Positions 1-23,445 of a DNA stretch of 64,000 nucleotides are shown one piece after another. Numbering within the stretch: position 1 is the first letter of the stretch; each line of letters opens with the position of its first letter. Both the position numbers and the translations under genes were made by a program. The stretch comes from Metridium senile (Eukaryota > Cnidaria > Anthozoa > Actiniaria > Metridiidae): assembly GCA_949775045.1 (NCBI GenBank), contig OX459110.1:789501-853500 (forward strand), given 5' to 3'. Under the pieces are notes generated by a model. It was given only the letters and a program-made list of their open reading frames with translations, searched no databases and had not been told where the DNA came from.

Positions 1-1428
1 GAAGATTTGAAGACAGTTTTCATAACAAAGGTCGCTTCTTTATCAATTTTTTTTTTGAATTGCTGTAGTCTTAATATTCTTCCACGAAGGTATCTACAAA
101 TAGGTTTTCTTTATCTTTTGGAGTCAGTCTTTTCTGCTTTTCTTTAGTATAATTTCTTAGTTTTTGTGTCCTTCGAGTTTATGTTCTTCTTCGGTCAAAA
201 CTCTCTTTGTTCTTCGAAGTTCATCTTTCTCCGTTGTTATTTTGTATTAATATAAGCTCTGCTATTTTGTTGTTGTTTGTTTGACTTTTTTGTCGATAAA
301 TTAAAAGAACAACTTTGCTTTGTTGATCTAGCGCTATTTGGCGCGCGCGTCACTTTCGTTCCCGCCGAAATATAACAACCAATCAGCATCGCGATGGGCG
401 CGGACGTCGGACGTCGGACGTCGGACGTACGCTTGGGATTCCTGTGTGAAAACCATCGAAAATCGACTCGATGCATTACCATTTTTTCTTAAGTATGGTG
501 CTCCGCTCGCGCGGGCCTTCGGCCCGCGCGGGAGCTCCGCTATAATATATTTTTATTTATCTTGAGTAAAAAAAATAATAATAATAATAATAATCAATTA
601 CTCAAACGTCTTTCTTAAATATTTTAATCATTTCATAGAATTAGTCTTATCAGTGGATAGCTCATTGTCGCTGAAAATACTTGAAACTGAATTGGAAGCC
701 GAAAGGAATCGTGGGATATATCCCATTGCTTAAATAAGACCAAAACACAAAATACGATTTAGGCATCTATCCCTAGTGGAAAAACGTATGATGCCTTTCA
801 ATCTCAAGATTAGGCCTTCTCTGGGTCTTAAAATCGCCCAAGATCGCTCAAAATCGCCTTAGATTTTAGGAGCTTTTTGCTGGAATCGCCTACAATTACG
901 GCGATTTTAGGACCCGCAGTAGGTCTAATTAAGATCATGCACCAGGCTTTATTCAGCGACAATGATAATTAAATACATCATGTATATCTACGGATCCGGT
1001 TAGCAGTCTAATAACAATGCATTTTGAATGGCAGCCATCTTGAAAAGTGAGAACCGAGTGATCATATTATGGCCTTGAAAAAGTTTGCAAGGTTTTAAAT
1101 GAGCTAGTCTGTCATAATATCACAATGAATGGAAACTAGCGAGTAAACTAGTATAGGATGCGTCGGTGTTTGATATAAACGATAGGCAATAGAATGAAAT
1201 TTGTAACACCGTAAAAATGTTGACTTAACTTTACTGACGTTTCGAGCTTTAGCCCTTCGTCGGAGTACTTTTACTTTTAAATTTTATTCTCTTTACCTAT
1301 CACATTATTTTAGCATGGCATCTTGCAAATATCTTCCAAGACCACACTGAGTATGGTGACCCAGTGTTCACTTTTCAAGATGGAGGCACTATTGTTAACC
1401 TGAATAGTAAAGGCATGTATTAGCTATA
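1..1428. other. Gene-free left edge with dispersed repeats
   Basis: No coding exon is supported here. It holds four tandem GGACGTC units near 402-428, a GC-rich hairpin (CTCGCGCGGGCC, loop TTC, GGCCCGCGCGGGAG) near 507-535, an (AAT)n run at 571-592, a hairpin element at 811-928, and a copy of the dispersed TTACTGACGTTT motif at 1230-1290. The CCSER-like 3' UTR probably ends in this area. Confidence 0.5.
811..928. mobile_element. Hairpin element, copy of the 26744 family
   Basis: Imperfect inverted repeat: TAGGCCTTCTCTGGGTCTTA against TAGGACCCGCAGTAGGTCTA. The arms carry AAATCGCC motifs also seen in the copy at 26744-26866. Confidence 0.5.
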
Positions 1429-1568
1429 CTAGGGGGTCGTTTACATGGAGATAGGGTAACCCTCCTAGCAGGGCTAACTCTTTTGTTTGAGAGTCCCCAG
1501 AGAAAAAAAAAACAATAAGAGTTAGCCCTACACCTAGGGTAACCCTATCTCATGTAAACGGCCCCTAG
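1429..1568. mobile_element. Hairpin MITE, Harbinger-like ends
   Basis: Terminal inverted repeats of about 35 bp: GGGGGTCGTTTACATG.. and CATGTAAACGGCCCC, with GGGTAACCC and GAGTTAGCCC inside both arms. Flanks read CTA on both sides in part. The GGGGCC..TTTACA ends fit non-autonomous PIF/Harbinger elements. It lies just past the CCSER-like stop codon. Confidence 0.65.
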
Positions 1569-1612
1569 GAACTCCTGCGCACTAGCCAGCAGCGCACCTC
1601 ATTATCAGTCTA

Positions 1613-13062
<11,450 letters not shown>

Positions 13063-13147
13063 GACCTGACAAAAACAGAACATTACATATATAAGATTTT
13101 AGAGTACTTTTTATAGTAATAGTCTAAGTTTAATTACATAAAAGCTG

Positions 13148-13372
13148 ATTACAGTGCTGCTAATTCAACTGGGGCCACCTCTAGTTTATTAGCCAATCAC
13201 GTTTGAGCTTAAGAACAAAAGATATCTACTTTGTCTCCTTATCAGCCAATCAAATTATAGGCGCGAATTGACTTGACGGATCGTCTATGTCTGTTTCTTT
13301 TGTTCTTAAGCTCAAACGTGATTGGCTAATAAACTTGGGGTGGCCCCGGTTGAATTAGCAGCACTGTAATTA
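13148..13372. mobile_element. Hairpin MITE, 225 bp
   Basis: Arms ATTACAGTGCTGCTAATTCA / TGAATTAGCAGCACTGTAAT and TTAGCCAATCACGTTTGAGC / GCTCAAACGTGATTGGCTAA are almost perfect. The core is unrelated. One of the best-preserved hairpins here. Confidence 0.8.
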
Positions 13373-13379
13373 GCTTCTT

Positions 13380-15194
13380 GTACATATACAATGAATGTCT
13401 TATTCTCTATTTTAACAATAACCATATAAATTCCTTCTGTTTTGGGGGGTAGCTATTGTAATTCAAATCAAGCAAATTGTAATTCAAATAAAATGAATCT
13501 ATTATTTTTTAATTTGAATTACAATATCTATCTGTTTACAAATGTCACGATCAGAGCACCACAGGAATCCCTAAAAAGCTATGCGTATATAAAAATAAAA
13601 ATATATATAAAAGCAACTTTTTTTTATGCAAAGCAACCGAAAGCCGGGTTACCTGTGTTGGCATAAGCCAAATTTTCCACTTGCATGCTGCTAAATCAGA
13701 AATGTTTAAATAGAGAAATATACAAATCATGTCTCAATCTTATATAAAAGGCCAGACATAAGTATATATACGCCTATACTTATTGGTGAGACTCAGACTC
13801 ACATTCACTATAACTCTATATATGAAATATTTTAGCACAGAATAGCTCACATGTTGATTTTTGCAAATTAAGGGAAAAAAACCGAAAAGAATACTTTTAC
13901 AGTACTTTGTGGGAGAGAACAATTTCAAATAAACTCATTTAATTACATATATAATCCCGAACAGAGACTCGAACCTGGAACACAGTGGTTTAAGAAGCAA
14001 GTAGTGATCGGACCACTAGCTAGACCACTCATTTTGCAGACTCAGAATTGAATAGCCTCTTATATGTATATGACGTACATTGTACACTCAATTGTGATAT
14101 GGTGACACATTTTAACAACTATTGCTCTAGACTGACTAGCCTCTCATGCATGTACACTGAATCAAAATATGGTGACCAATTTGAATAACTATTGTTCTAG
14201 ACTGACTAGCCTCTCATACATGTACACTGAATCAAAAATTGTATTATTTATTTATTTAATTTTGTAATATTTTTATTATTGAAATGACATTTTTTAATAT
14301 AAAACTCTTTGTACCATTTATGAAATATATATGTTTAATGTTTACAAAAGGTCACTGAAAAAATATACGGTTGACTTCTTTCGATCCGTTTCAGCTATTA
14401 AAATGACACTATACTTGCAAAATAATTACAAAACCAAACAAGGTAAACCAAAAAGAAAAAGTTATTTGGACAGCGCAAAAACCAAACAAATAACTCATAA
14501 AATAAACTAGCGCTTAGCAACAGAATTTTGATGCAAAATTACCGAATATTTTTACAATTTCAATAAATCTACTCGAAAAATTAGTCAAATGTGAGAAATT
14601 AATTCAAGTAAACACGGCTAGAAATCGAAAGTAAAATTTAAATTACAGAGAAAATGGTGTAGTTATTTTGATCAAGTAATGATATTACGAGCTTGTTTAC
14701 AATGGCAGGAATGAATACTATTTCAAAGGAAAGTCAGTTGAATACTTTGGAAACCCTTTCCACGTTTATTTACTTAAGAAAACCATTCCAGTGTTAGGAT
14801 GAATTAAGATTAAAGCGATAAGACTTAAAAAATATCGTCTTTAAACTTAAAATGAGCTTTATAAAGTTTAATTCCTGAGTTTGGGATAATATTTAGTCGT
14901 TTAAATTATGAAAACATCATCGATTTGACTTTACACAGCCGGTGCGACAAAATATATCTCGCGCTCAGATGCAAATTCTACAGCAACAAAGGCTTGCAAA
15001 AATTATAATCTTTACATCACAAAACATGAATTATCTTGCGAAATTGATATCCTTTAAACAACCTAAATCTTTGAAAAGACAATTTTTCGCATTGGACATC
15101 AAATTAGATCATTATTTTCGAGTCTTGAGTTTGTAAACTTTACACTATTGACAAACATTACGAGAAAACTATTTTAACGTTTATTCTGACTTAC
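13380..15194. other. Gene-free AT-rich stretch
   Basis: No supported exon. It holds a tRNA-like SINE head (13962-14040), a two-to-three copy ~75-bp tandem repeat with TGACTAGCCTCTCATACATG (14040-14240), and otherwise plain AT-rich DNA, apparently intron or 5' flank of the CCSER-like gene. Confidence 0.5.
13962..14040 (-). mobile_element. tRNA-like sequence, probable SINE head
   Basis: The minus strand carries box A-like TAGCTAGTGGTCCGATC and, about 35 nt on, box B-like GGTTCGAGTCTCTG. No perfect acceptor stem closes the structure, so a tRNA-derived SINE head fits better than a working tRNA gene. Confidence 0.45.
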
Positions 15195-15227
15195 CGATTT
15201 CTTAGTCCAACGATAGCCTCTTGGAAT
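15195..15227 (-). CDS. Possible upstream exon of the CCSER-like gene
   Basis: A 33-nt stretch on the minus strand sits between a good acceptor (CTACAAATTACAG) and a consensus donor (GTAAGTC). It reads IPRGYRWTKKS and joins in phase 0 to the acceptor just before the chosen ATG (TTTTTGTCAG, then GTC ATG), which would give a start upstream of the one I used. No upstream ATG exon was found, so it may instead be 5' UTR. Confidence 0.35.
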
Positions 15228-15539
15228 CTGTAATTTGTAGCTTTAAGAAAGAGAAATACATCTTATAACATGATTAAAGGGTTTCTAAATACATCTCAGG
15301 AATCATGGTAGGATTTAAGCGCGAGTATTGCACTCTACGTCACAGCATGCTTGGTTATATGTTAATTTGGTGCTAATTTGATGTCATTATACTAGCCAAT
15401 CAGATTACAGTATCAATGTAAAAGAGTTTCCGGTTGGCCGGGTTAAAATAAAGTGGACATCTAGATCTGTTTCGTAATGTCGTCACAGCATTATTTTCTG
15501 ATCATAAAATAAGATTTTGGTGTTGTTGCTGGCTTAAAG

Positions 15540-15975
15540 TGTAAGCGATCTCCCTCGGACCAGAAGAAAAGTGGTCGCTTACGGGAACCTTCACAGAGGA
15601 AGCCCAAACCACACGTCCGGGCACGCGTGTCAAAAATGATCAACGAATTTCAAAATTACTAGCCTGAGCATAGGGACTGATACTCAGGCTACAAAATCAC
15701 CGAATCTTCCCTTTTTGTTTGGCATATTTTTTCTTTGCCGCGGTATCTCTAAAGATGTTTTAGGTATTGTTTTTCAAAAATCATCAGTCTAATGACTCTG
15801 GATGGTCGCTTACGAGAGAGGAAAAACATTGAAAAAGTCAAAAACTTGAATCCTTAAGGTGGTCGCGGTCGTTTACGAGAGTGGTCGCATACGAGAGAGA
15901 TTTATTACAGAGTTATATGGGAAACAAAACGGGAAATTTAAAGAGTGGTCGCGCTTATATATGGAGGATGGTTGC
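15540..15975. repeat. Dispersed repeat, GGTCGCTTACGAGAG family copy 1
   Basis: Several GTGGTCGCTTACGAGAG units with GGAAGCCCAAACCA, CTCTAAAGATGTTTTAGG and TTATTACAGAGTTATATGGG. The same order of blocks occurs at 41780-42200. Confidence 0.7.
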
Positions 15976-15994
15976 TTACGAGAGTGGTAGTCCA

Positions 15995-16414
15995 GTCTCT
16001 TCTCTTCTCTTCTCTCTCTCTTCTCTTCTCTTCTCTTCTCTTCTCTTCTCTTCTCTTCTCTTCTCTTCTCTTCTCTTCTCTTCTCTTCTCTTCTCTTCTC
16101 TTCTCTTCTCTTCTCTTCTCTTCTCTTCTCTTCTCTTCTCTTCTCTTCTCTTCTCTTCTCTTCTCTTCTCTTCTCTTCTCTTCTCTTCTCTTCTCTTCTC
16201 TTCTCTTCTCTTCTCTTCTCTTCTCTTCTCTTCTCTTCTCTTCTCTTCTCTTCTCTTCTCTTCTCTTCTCTTCTCTTCTCTTCTCTTCTCTTCTCTTCTC
16301 TTCTCTTCTCTTCTCTTCTCTTCTCTTCTCTTCTCTTCTCTTCTCTTCTCTTCTCTTCTCTTCTCTTCTCTTCTCTTCTCTTCTCTTCTCTTCTCTTCTC
16401 TTCTCTTCTCTTCT
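15995..16414. repeat. Pure (TTCTC)n pentanucleotide tract, about 84 copies
   Basis: About 420 bp of uninterrupted pyrimidine on the plus strand, with one local shift (CTCTCTCTC) near 16013. All three frames stay open on both strands, which explains the long LFSSL and REEKR frames. It sits between the divergently oriented CCSER-like and NWD-like genes. Confidence 0.97.
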
Positions 16415-16499
16415 GCCCTTCACTGCCCTTCTCCCCAGCAACAGACGTCATCTAGGCAAAGGCATGAACTTATCTCTGATTCGCTCACAAAGCTAGCTT

Positions 16500-16549
16500 A
16501 CTCACTAGAGCCAAACTTCTAGATCGTAAACACAACATGGCAGTGTGAA
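16500..16549 (+). promoter_or_regulatory. Possible 5' UTR exon end of the NWD-like gene
   Basis: The first coding exon of the NWD-like gene follows a strong acceptor (poly-T, then ATCCAG at 17946), so a non-coding leader exon must lie upstream. A consensus donor GTAAGTATCT starts at 16550. The sequence before it carries a four-codon upstream ORF (ATG GCA GTG TGA, from 16537). The exon's 5' end cannot be seen. Inference only. Confidence 0.3.
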
Positions 16550-17155
16550 GTAAGTATCTTACAAAAATCCCTGTCGTTATTTATAACTAACTAACTAACT
16601 AAGATAGAATCTCAATTTCGGTTTTCGTTTTCTCGGATCAATTTATCATTAAGGTTTCTTCGAGGCATGATGTTTGGAGCGTAAACGATTTGAAAAAGAT
16701 ATCAAATATTATGATAACTATCACCACTATCCTTGTCGTTTATGTTATAAGATTGAAAAGAGTTTTGAATTCAAAGATGTTGAATTGTTCGTTAATTTTA
16801 CAAAGTTTTCAGAGTAATTTTGACTGTTTTTCAAGCAAAGCAATCATGAATAACAAATGATGTATTTGAAATGATAATTCTTTCAAGGCTTTTCTCGCAA
16901 TTTTAAAAGTACTTTTCAAGTTCTAAATTCAAACAAGTATCGTTAATAATATTTTTCATTTATTTCGTTTGAATATCGCTAATTTGTTGTTTAATTTTAT
17001 TGTTTTTTGTTCGTAAAACTCGTTCCGTTTGAATGCTTAGATCGATATTGATGTGGGTAGCACAATTCGCTATTCACGTTATTAATCACGCTAACGCAGT
17101 CACGCATTATTAAACGTCACGTTTCACGCGTTTGAAAAGCATATAACGCTCTGGT

Positions 17156-17575
17156 TCAATTAACGTTGTCGTTGAAAAGCCTAAAGCCTATTCTTACACA
17201 CCAAAAGCGACTTCTTCAGCTTTAAAACCAAGAAATTGCACCATCCTAATGTACATGTATCTAGATTATTCAATTAACGTTGTCGTTGAAAAAGCCTAAA
17301 GCCTATTCCTTCAGACGAAAAGCGACTTCTTCAGCTTTAAAACCAAGAAATTGCACCATCCTAATGTACATGTATATAGCTAATTCAATTAACGTTGTCG
17401 TTGAAAAAGCCTAAAGCCTATTCCTTCAGACCAAAAGCGACTTCTTCAGCTTTAAAACCAAGAAATTGCACCATCCTAATGTACATGTATATAGCTAATT
17501 CAATTAACGTTGTCGTTGAAAAAGCCTAAAGCCTATTCCTTCAGACGAAAAGCGACTTCTTCAGCTTTAAAATCC
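17156..17575. repeat. 115-bp tandem repeat, four copies
   Basis: CAATTAACGTTGTCGTTGAA starts at 17156, 17271, 17386 and 17501, an exact 115-bp period. Each unit continues with AAAGCCTAAAGCCTATTC, AAAAGCGACTTCTTCAGC and CACCATCCTAATGTACATG; the fourth is cut off at 17570. It lies about 0.4 kb before the first coding exon of the NWD-like gene. Confidence 0.95.
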
Positions 17576-17589
17576 AAGGAGTCTTTGAT

Positions 17590-17935
17590 AACTGATTGTG
17601 ACGATGAGGATGGTGGTAGTGATGGTGATGAGAAAAATGATGACGATGATGATGGTGATGGTAATCATGGTGATGTTGAAGATGGTGTTAGTGATGATGA
17701 TGACGATCATGGCAATTACAATATGGCGGTTATATATAGTAATGATAGATATAATTATGATGATTATGAAGATGATCGATCATGGTAATAACGGTGGCGA
17801 TGAAGATAATATGATGATGATTGTCATGATGATGACAATTACAATATTTGGTGGTAATGGTAATGACATATAATAATGATAAATAGTGATTGTGATGGTC
17901 GGATAGTAATAATGGTGATGACTCATTTTTTTCTT
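17590..17935. repeat. GAT array before NWD-like coding exon 1
   Basis: Imperfect (GAT)n/(GGT)n ending in a poly-T tract that supplies the acceptor of the first coding exon at 17946. Confidence 0.85.
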
Positions 17936-17985
17936 TTTTTATCCAGAATAAGTAAGCTGGTTGTCATGGACATTTCGTGACATCA

Positions 17986-20900
17986 ATGGGCTGTGGAGCT
18001 TCACTTCATCCTCAATCGTCAACCAATCATTGTCTAGAACCCAAATACACAACAAGCATCCATCAAACTGACCAATCACGGCCACGTGACGAGGAATTCC
18101 AGATGGAGGCCGAGTCTGCGCAGAAGATTCTTGCTGGTGATGTCAATGTGGAGTTTGTGGAAGACATCAACATTGTCAGGATATTCACTAGCTCAACATT
18201 CACAGGTAGCAAAGATGGCATGGTTGTTGAGATTCTAGACTACAAGTAGTTCCTATTTTCCCTCCAGAATCAGTGATCCACAGGAATCCCGCAACACTAG
18301 GGTTTATTTTTTCACTGATTCTGGAGGAGAAAAAGGGATTACGCGTATATTATATTGAGATTCTGTTGTTGAGATAGAGTTGAAACAAGATTTAAGTTAG
18401 ATTGTTAACCCCACCGACAACTGAACTGACTATACTCAACTTACCAGTTAACTAACTAACTCACTAACCATCTCACCTATAACTATAACCAACGATCTCA
18501 CCATGGTCAACGAACCGACTAACCAACCAACTAACTAACTAGCCAACTTACCAACCAACTAACCAACTAACCAACTTTTCAACCAACTAACTAACCAACT
18601 CACTATTTAACTAACCAACAAACTCACCAACGAACTCATCAAATAACCAACCAACCAACCAACCAACCAACCAACCAACCAACCAACCAACCAACCAACC
18701 AACCAACCAACCAACCAACCAACCAACCAACCAACCAACCAACCAACCAACCAACCAACCAACCAACCAACCAACCAACCAACCAACCAACCAACCAACC
18801 AACCAACCAACCAACCAACCAACCAACCAACCAACCAACCAACCAACCAACCAACCAACCTAGCAACTCACCAATCAACCATCCATCCATCCATCAATCA
18901 GTTAGTCAGTCACTTAAGCATGCAGGCAAGCGTCAATTCAGCTCATATAGTCCCCTTCACAGTTCCGTGCAACATCTTGAAAGGTAGCCGGCCTTTACAT
19001 TGAAACGAGACGAACGTTGAGCTTGCAATAATAGAGACGTGATTAATTGTCCCGTAAGATGTTAAAGGGTCTCTATCATTGCAAGCTCAACATCAATCTC
19101 ACTTCGATGCAAAGGCTCGGCTACCTTTTAAGTTGGTGCAGGGAACTACACCTACTTGCAAGAACGTTGTCATACAACATTTGAACACTTGTAATTTAGT
19201 GGATTAGGAATAAATTAAAAGTACAAAAGAAGATCATTGAAGCAGAACTCTTTCTTTTGTACTTTTAATTTATTCCTAATCCACTAAATTACAAATGTTC
19301 AAATGTTAATGACAATTAGTCTACTATGAATTCGTTTATTTACAGACACCTCGGTGGAAAGGAACACCTTGATGTCACGTGTTTACCCAAGGATCAAAAC
19401 GTTCTGTCGAGAAAAAGGCTACGATTTCCAGGTATGATAAACGACCGAAACGTAGGCAAGTACCGAGTTTATTTAACTTATATAAAAACCTGACGGCCGG
19501 TTGTCGGTTGTCCATTTTAAGGGAAGGTTGCTATACAAATTAATGTTATTATTATTATCAATACAGTTCTTGGTTCTTGGTTTATTACTCTTCTTAGTAG
19601 TTCACACTTTCCCGCCCCACCCAAAAGCGAAGGGAGATGGCCCTGGGAACGAGGTTGTCTAATAACAGTGTGTTCATGATTTTCAGGTGGTCGATTTACG
19701 ATGGGGAATCAGAGAAGGCTCCATGGATGACCATTCTATCACTGAACTATGTATCAATGAATTACAGGCTTGTCAGAAGATATCAACAGGTCCTAACTTT
19801 ATAGTAAGTTATACGATATTGTTATTTGATGACTATCATCATAATCATCGTCATCATCATCATCATCATCATCACCATTATCACCATCTCCATCGACATC
19901 TCTCTATGATTCTAACCTTTCAGACATTCCTGGGCCAAAAGTATGGCTATCGACCGCTGCCCAACAGCATTGCAGCCTCTGAATATGACAAACTTCTTCA
20001 AGCAGTCGAGACTAAAGATGACCGAGCGCTCTTAGAAGACTGGTACCGACGAGATGACAACAGTGTTCCCGCCATTTATCTGCTTCAGCCAATCAGCTCA
20101 CGAATACCTCATTTCCTTGACAACAATAATGAAAGTTTACACAACGAAGCTGCTGACCAGTGGAGGAAGGTATACGGGCTCCTTCACGATATTCTGAGAC
20201 AGGCAGCGGATAAAGTGTTGGAACCGGGTGAAGCTAGAAGGTACCACATGTCGGGTTAGTACTGTATGAGAAACACGCTCACATTATTCAATGTGCTTTC
20301 ATCAAAAACAACCTTTTTAAAATAGGTGTATGCCTATAATTCCTTTCTGTCTTGGAATGACTTATCGCCTTGGACAACCTTTTTGAAATAGGTGTATGCC
20401 AATAATTCCTTTCTGTCTTGGAATAACCTATCGCCTTGGACAACCTTTTTGAAATAGGTGTATGCCAATAATTCCTTTCTGTCTTGGAATAACCTATCGC
20501 CTTGGACAACCTTTTTGAAATAGGTGTATGCCTATAATTCCTTTCTGTCTTGGAATGACCTATCGCCTTGGACAACCTTTTTGAAATAGGTGTATGCCAA
20601 TAATTCCTTTCTGTCTTGGAATGACTTATCGCCTTGGACAACCTCTTTGAAATGTGTGATTGTAAATTATTTGCAGTTACCGAAAGTGAAATACGTCGAG
20701 GAGTACTGGAGTCGAATAGTCCGGGGAAACACTGTTTTTGGTTTAAACGCGTCATCACAGACCTGCGCGAGAACATAGATAAACCAAAAGCACCGCTGTA
20801 CATAGATACCGCGGACACCTCCGTCGACGAAACAGCTCAGAAGCTCCTAGAAAATTTGAAGACAGAGGAATTGGTATCCAGTCTCCCCTCAAATAATGTT

Positions 20901-23407
20901 ATTCAGTACGAGGTGAACTGGTGCGAGGAGGGTATCGACCCAGACAAGAACACTGATCATGAGAAATATATTGATAGGCTGTGTGACCAGTTTTATCAGA
21001 TATTGACAAACGCAATTACAGAAGGTATGATAGTGATGGTGATGGTGATGGTGATGGAGATGATGATGATTATGATGATTATGATGATTATTATGATGAT
21101 AGTGATAATAATGGTGATAATAATGGTGATGATGATGATGATATTGCATGAATATGATGATGATGATAGTGGCGATGATGATCATAGTGATCGGATATGA
21201 TGATATTGATTATGATGATGATTGTGGTTTAATGATTTTGATCTATAATGTCTCTCTCAAGGTATCAAAGAAAGAACGTCCCATCAGTCACACGATTCGC
21301 TTACTAAAGAGCTCTACCATCAAGGTTTGTTCTGCCAGAGAAAGTCTAAATCATTTCATGGCCGCGAAGACTTTCTGAGGACAGTACAAAGCCGATTACT
21401 GGGCAGCTCACAGAAGACTGTTGTTATCCATGGCGAGTCGGGCTGCGGGAAGACATCTATTATGTGTAAAATTGTATCAGATCTAAAAACATGGATGGAG
21501 TCACAGGTAAAGATATCTTTCTCGTGTTTGGTGACGACGCACTAGTTCTTTTTGATGCTCAGTTCTTTCGGCATAAACAACATATTGTTGTATTGCACTT
21601 GAGTGATTTTTTAGGGTCTTTTAGGGTCCACCGCTGTACTAGTGGCGTAATAGTACTGCGGCGCCAGATATAACATGCATATGAAACTATGGAGTATGTT
21701 GTCAAATAGTACAGCGGTGCTAGATAACATGAAACTGGAGTATGTTGTCAAATAGTACAGCGGTGCTAGATAACATGAAACTGGAGTATGTTGTCAAATA
21801 GTACAGCGGTGCTAGATAACATGGAACTGGAGTATGTTGTCAAATAGTACAGCGGTGCTAGTCTAAGATAACATGAAACTGGAGTATCTGTGATTATGCT
21901 GATTACTCCATGGGCTGAGCTTACTCTGGCTCTTCTTTTCATATTTCTAATTTCGTCACCTTTGTTGTATTGATAGGATTCTGAGCCGTGTGTTGTTGTA
22001 TATCGTTTTCTTGGTACGTCACCTGATAGTTCCAGTCCTCGTCTGTTGCTCCACAGTATTTGTACACAGCTATGTAGAATATCAGGACAACCGACTAACA
22101 AAATACCCGAGGTACGATGATAACGATGATGATGGTGGTGATGGTGATGATAATTATGATGATAATGATGATGCTCCTGATGATGGCCATGGTGATGGTT
22201 ATGATGACTATGATGATAACGGTCGATATGATAATGATGGTGATGGCCATGGTGATAATGATGATGCTCCTGATGATGGTGGTGGTGGTGGTGGTGATGG
22301 TTATCATGACCATGATGATAACGATATGATAATGATGGTGATGGTGATGGCCATGATGATAATGATGATGCTCCTGATGATGATGATGGTGATGGTTTTG
22401 ATGACCATGATGATAACGATATATATGATAATGATGGTGATGGTGATGGCCATGATGACCATGATGATGATGATGATGAAGATGATGTTGATGATGATGA
22501 TGTTGATGATATCTGTTTTTCAGGACATGAAGAATCTCACGGAGTACTTCCCACAATGCCTTGCCATCGCGTCGTCATCCCATCGGGTAGTTTTCGTGCT
22601 TGACTCGTTGGATCAAATAACAGGAGATGGTGTAACACAGGAGATTGATTGGTGGCCAAAACACTTACCTGACAATGTGTACGCCGTTATGTCTACGCTA
22701 CCTGACCAGCGGTATCAATGTCTACAATATCTTAAGGTAAACACACACTTTCGTTGAGTCATATCACTTTTTTTTGAAGTTTGTTCTTTGTTTTAGCCAA
22801 ACGGTGATCATAATATAGAGCTTTTAAGCTTTATTAAAATTAAATTACAAGCTGTTATAAATATTGTAGAGGGTTTTCACAGGCTAGCCAAGATGTTTCT
22901 TATATATATATTCAATCTTGATCTATTCTGTTCACATATAATGAAAATTGTTAGCATTTAAAGAAAGAGAATCAAACATTTGTAGAAATTCCATTGTTCA
23001 TGGACAATTATGTTTTGGTGGCGCCGGTTTCAGTAGTCCCACTGTAATATTAAAGTGTTATTATTTTTTAGTCCTTCCTGCTGCAAGCCTGCTTTCTCTC
23101 AGTACCAAAGATGAGCAGTGACGAAGCTGAAACCATTTTAGGTAAATGGCTCAGCTCGTCCAAGCGAACTCTACAGCCCCATCAGAAACAGACGGTGATG
23201 AATGCATTTAAGCTATGCCAACTGCCACTCTACTTAAAGCTGGCTTTTGATGAAGCTTTTCGATGGAAATCGTACAGTGGACAGGATGAGATTAAACTGG
23301 AGGCAAACGTTGAAGGTATAAAATTGACACATATCAATCATCATCATCATCATTGTCGTCATCATCATCACTTTGATAATTATCATCATCATCATCATCA
23401 TCATTAC

Positions 23408-23445
<38 letters not shown>

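Noticed and set aside
338..565. Short frame in the GC-rich left-edge repeat
   Set aside because: It crosses a GC hairpin and GGACGTC repeats and lacks any domain or splice context.
13962..14040. Functional tRNA gene
   Set aside because: Box A and B are recognisable but I could not form a good acceptor stem; called a SINE head instead.
15873..16522. REEKR and LLFSS repeat proteins
   Set aside because: Translation of the pure (TTCTC)n tract in every frame.
17977..17985. GTG start three codons upstream of the NWD-like ATG
   Set aside because: Animal genes start at ATG; the first ATG after the in-frame stop is 17986, which gives the MGCGAS start.
18607..18890. VGWL repeat protein, membrane-like
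   Set aside because: Translation of (AACC)n; hydrophobicity is incidental.
20288..20818. Minus-strand repeat protein ([20 protein letters not shown])
   Set aside because: Translation of the 66-bp tandem array antisense to NWD-like exon 5; the unit is 22 codons long by chance.
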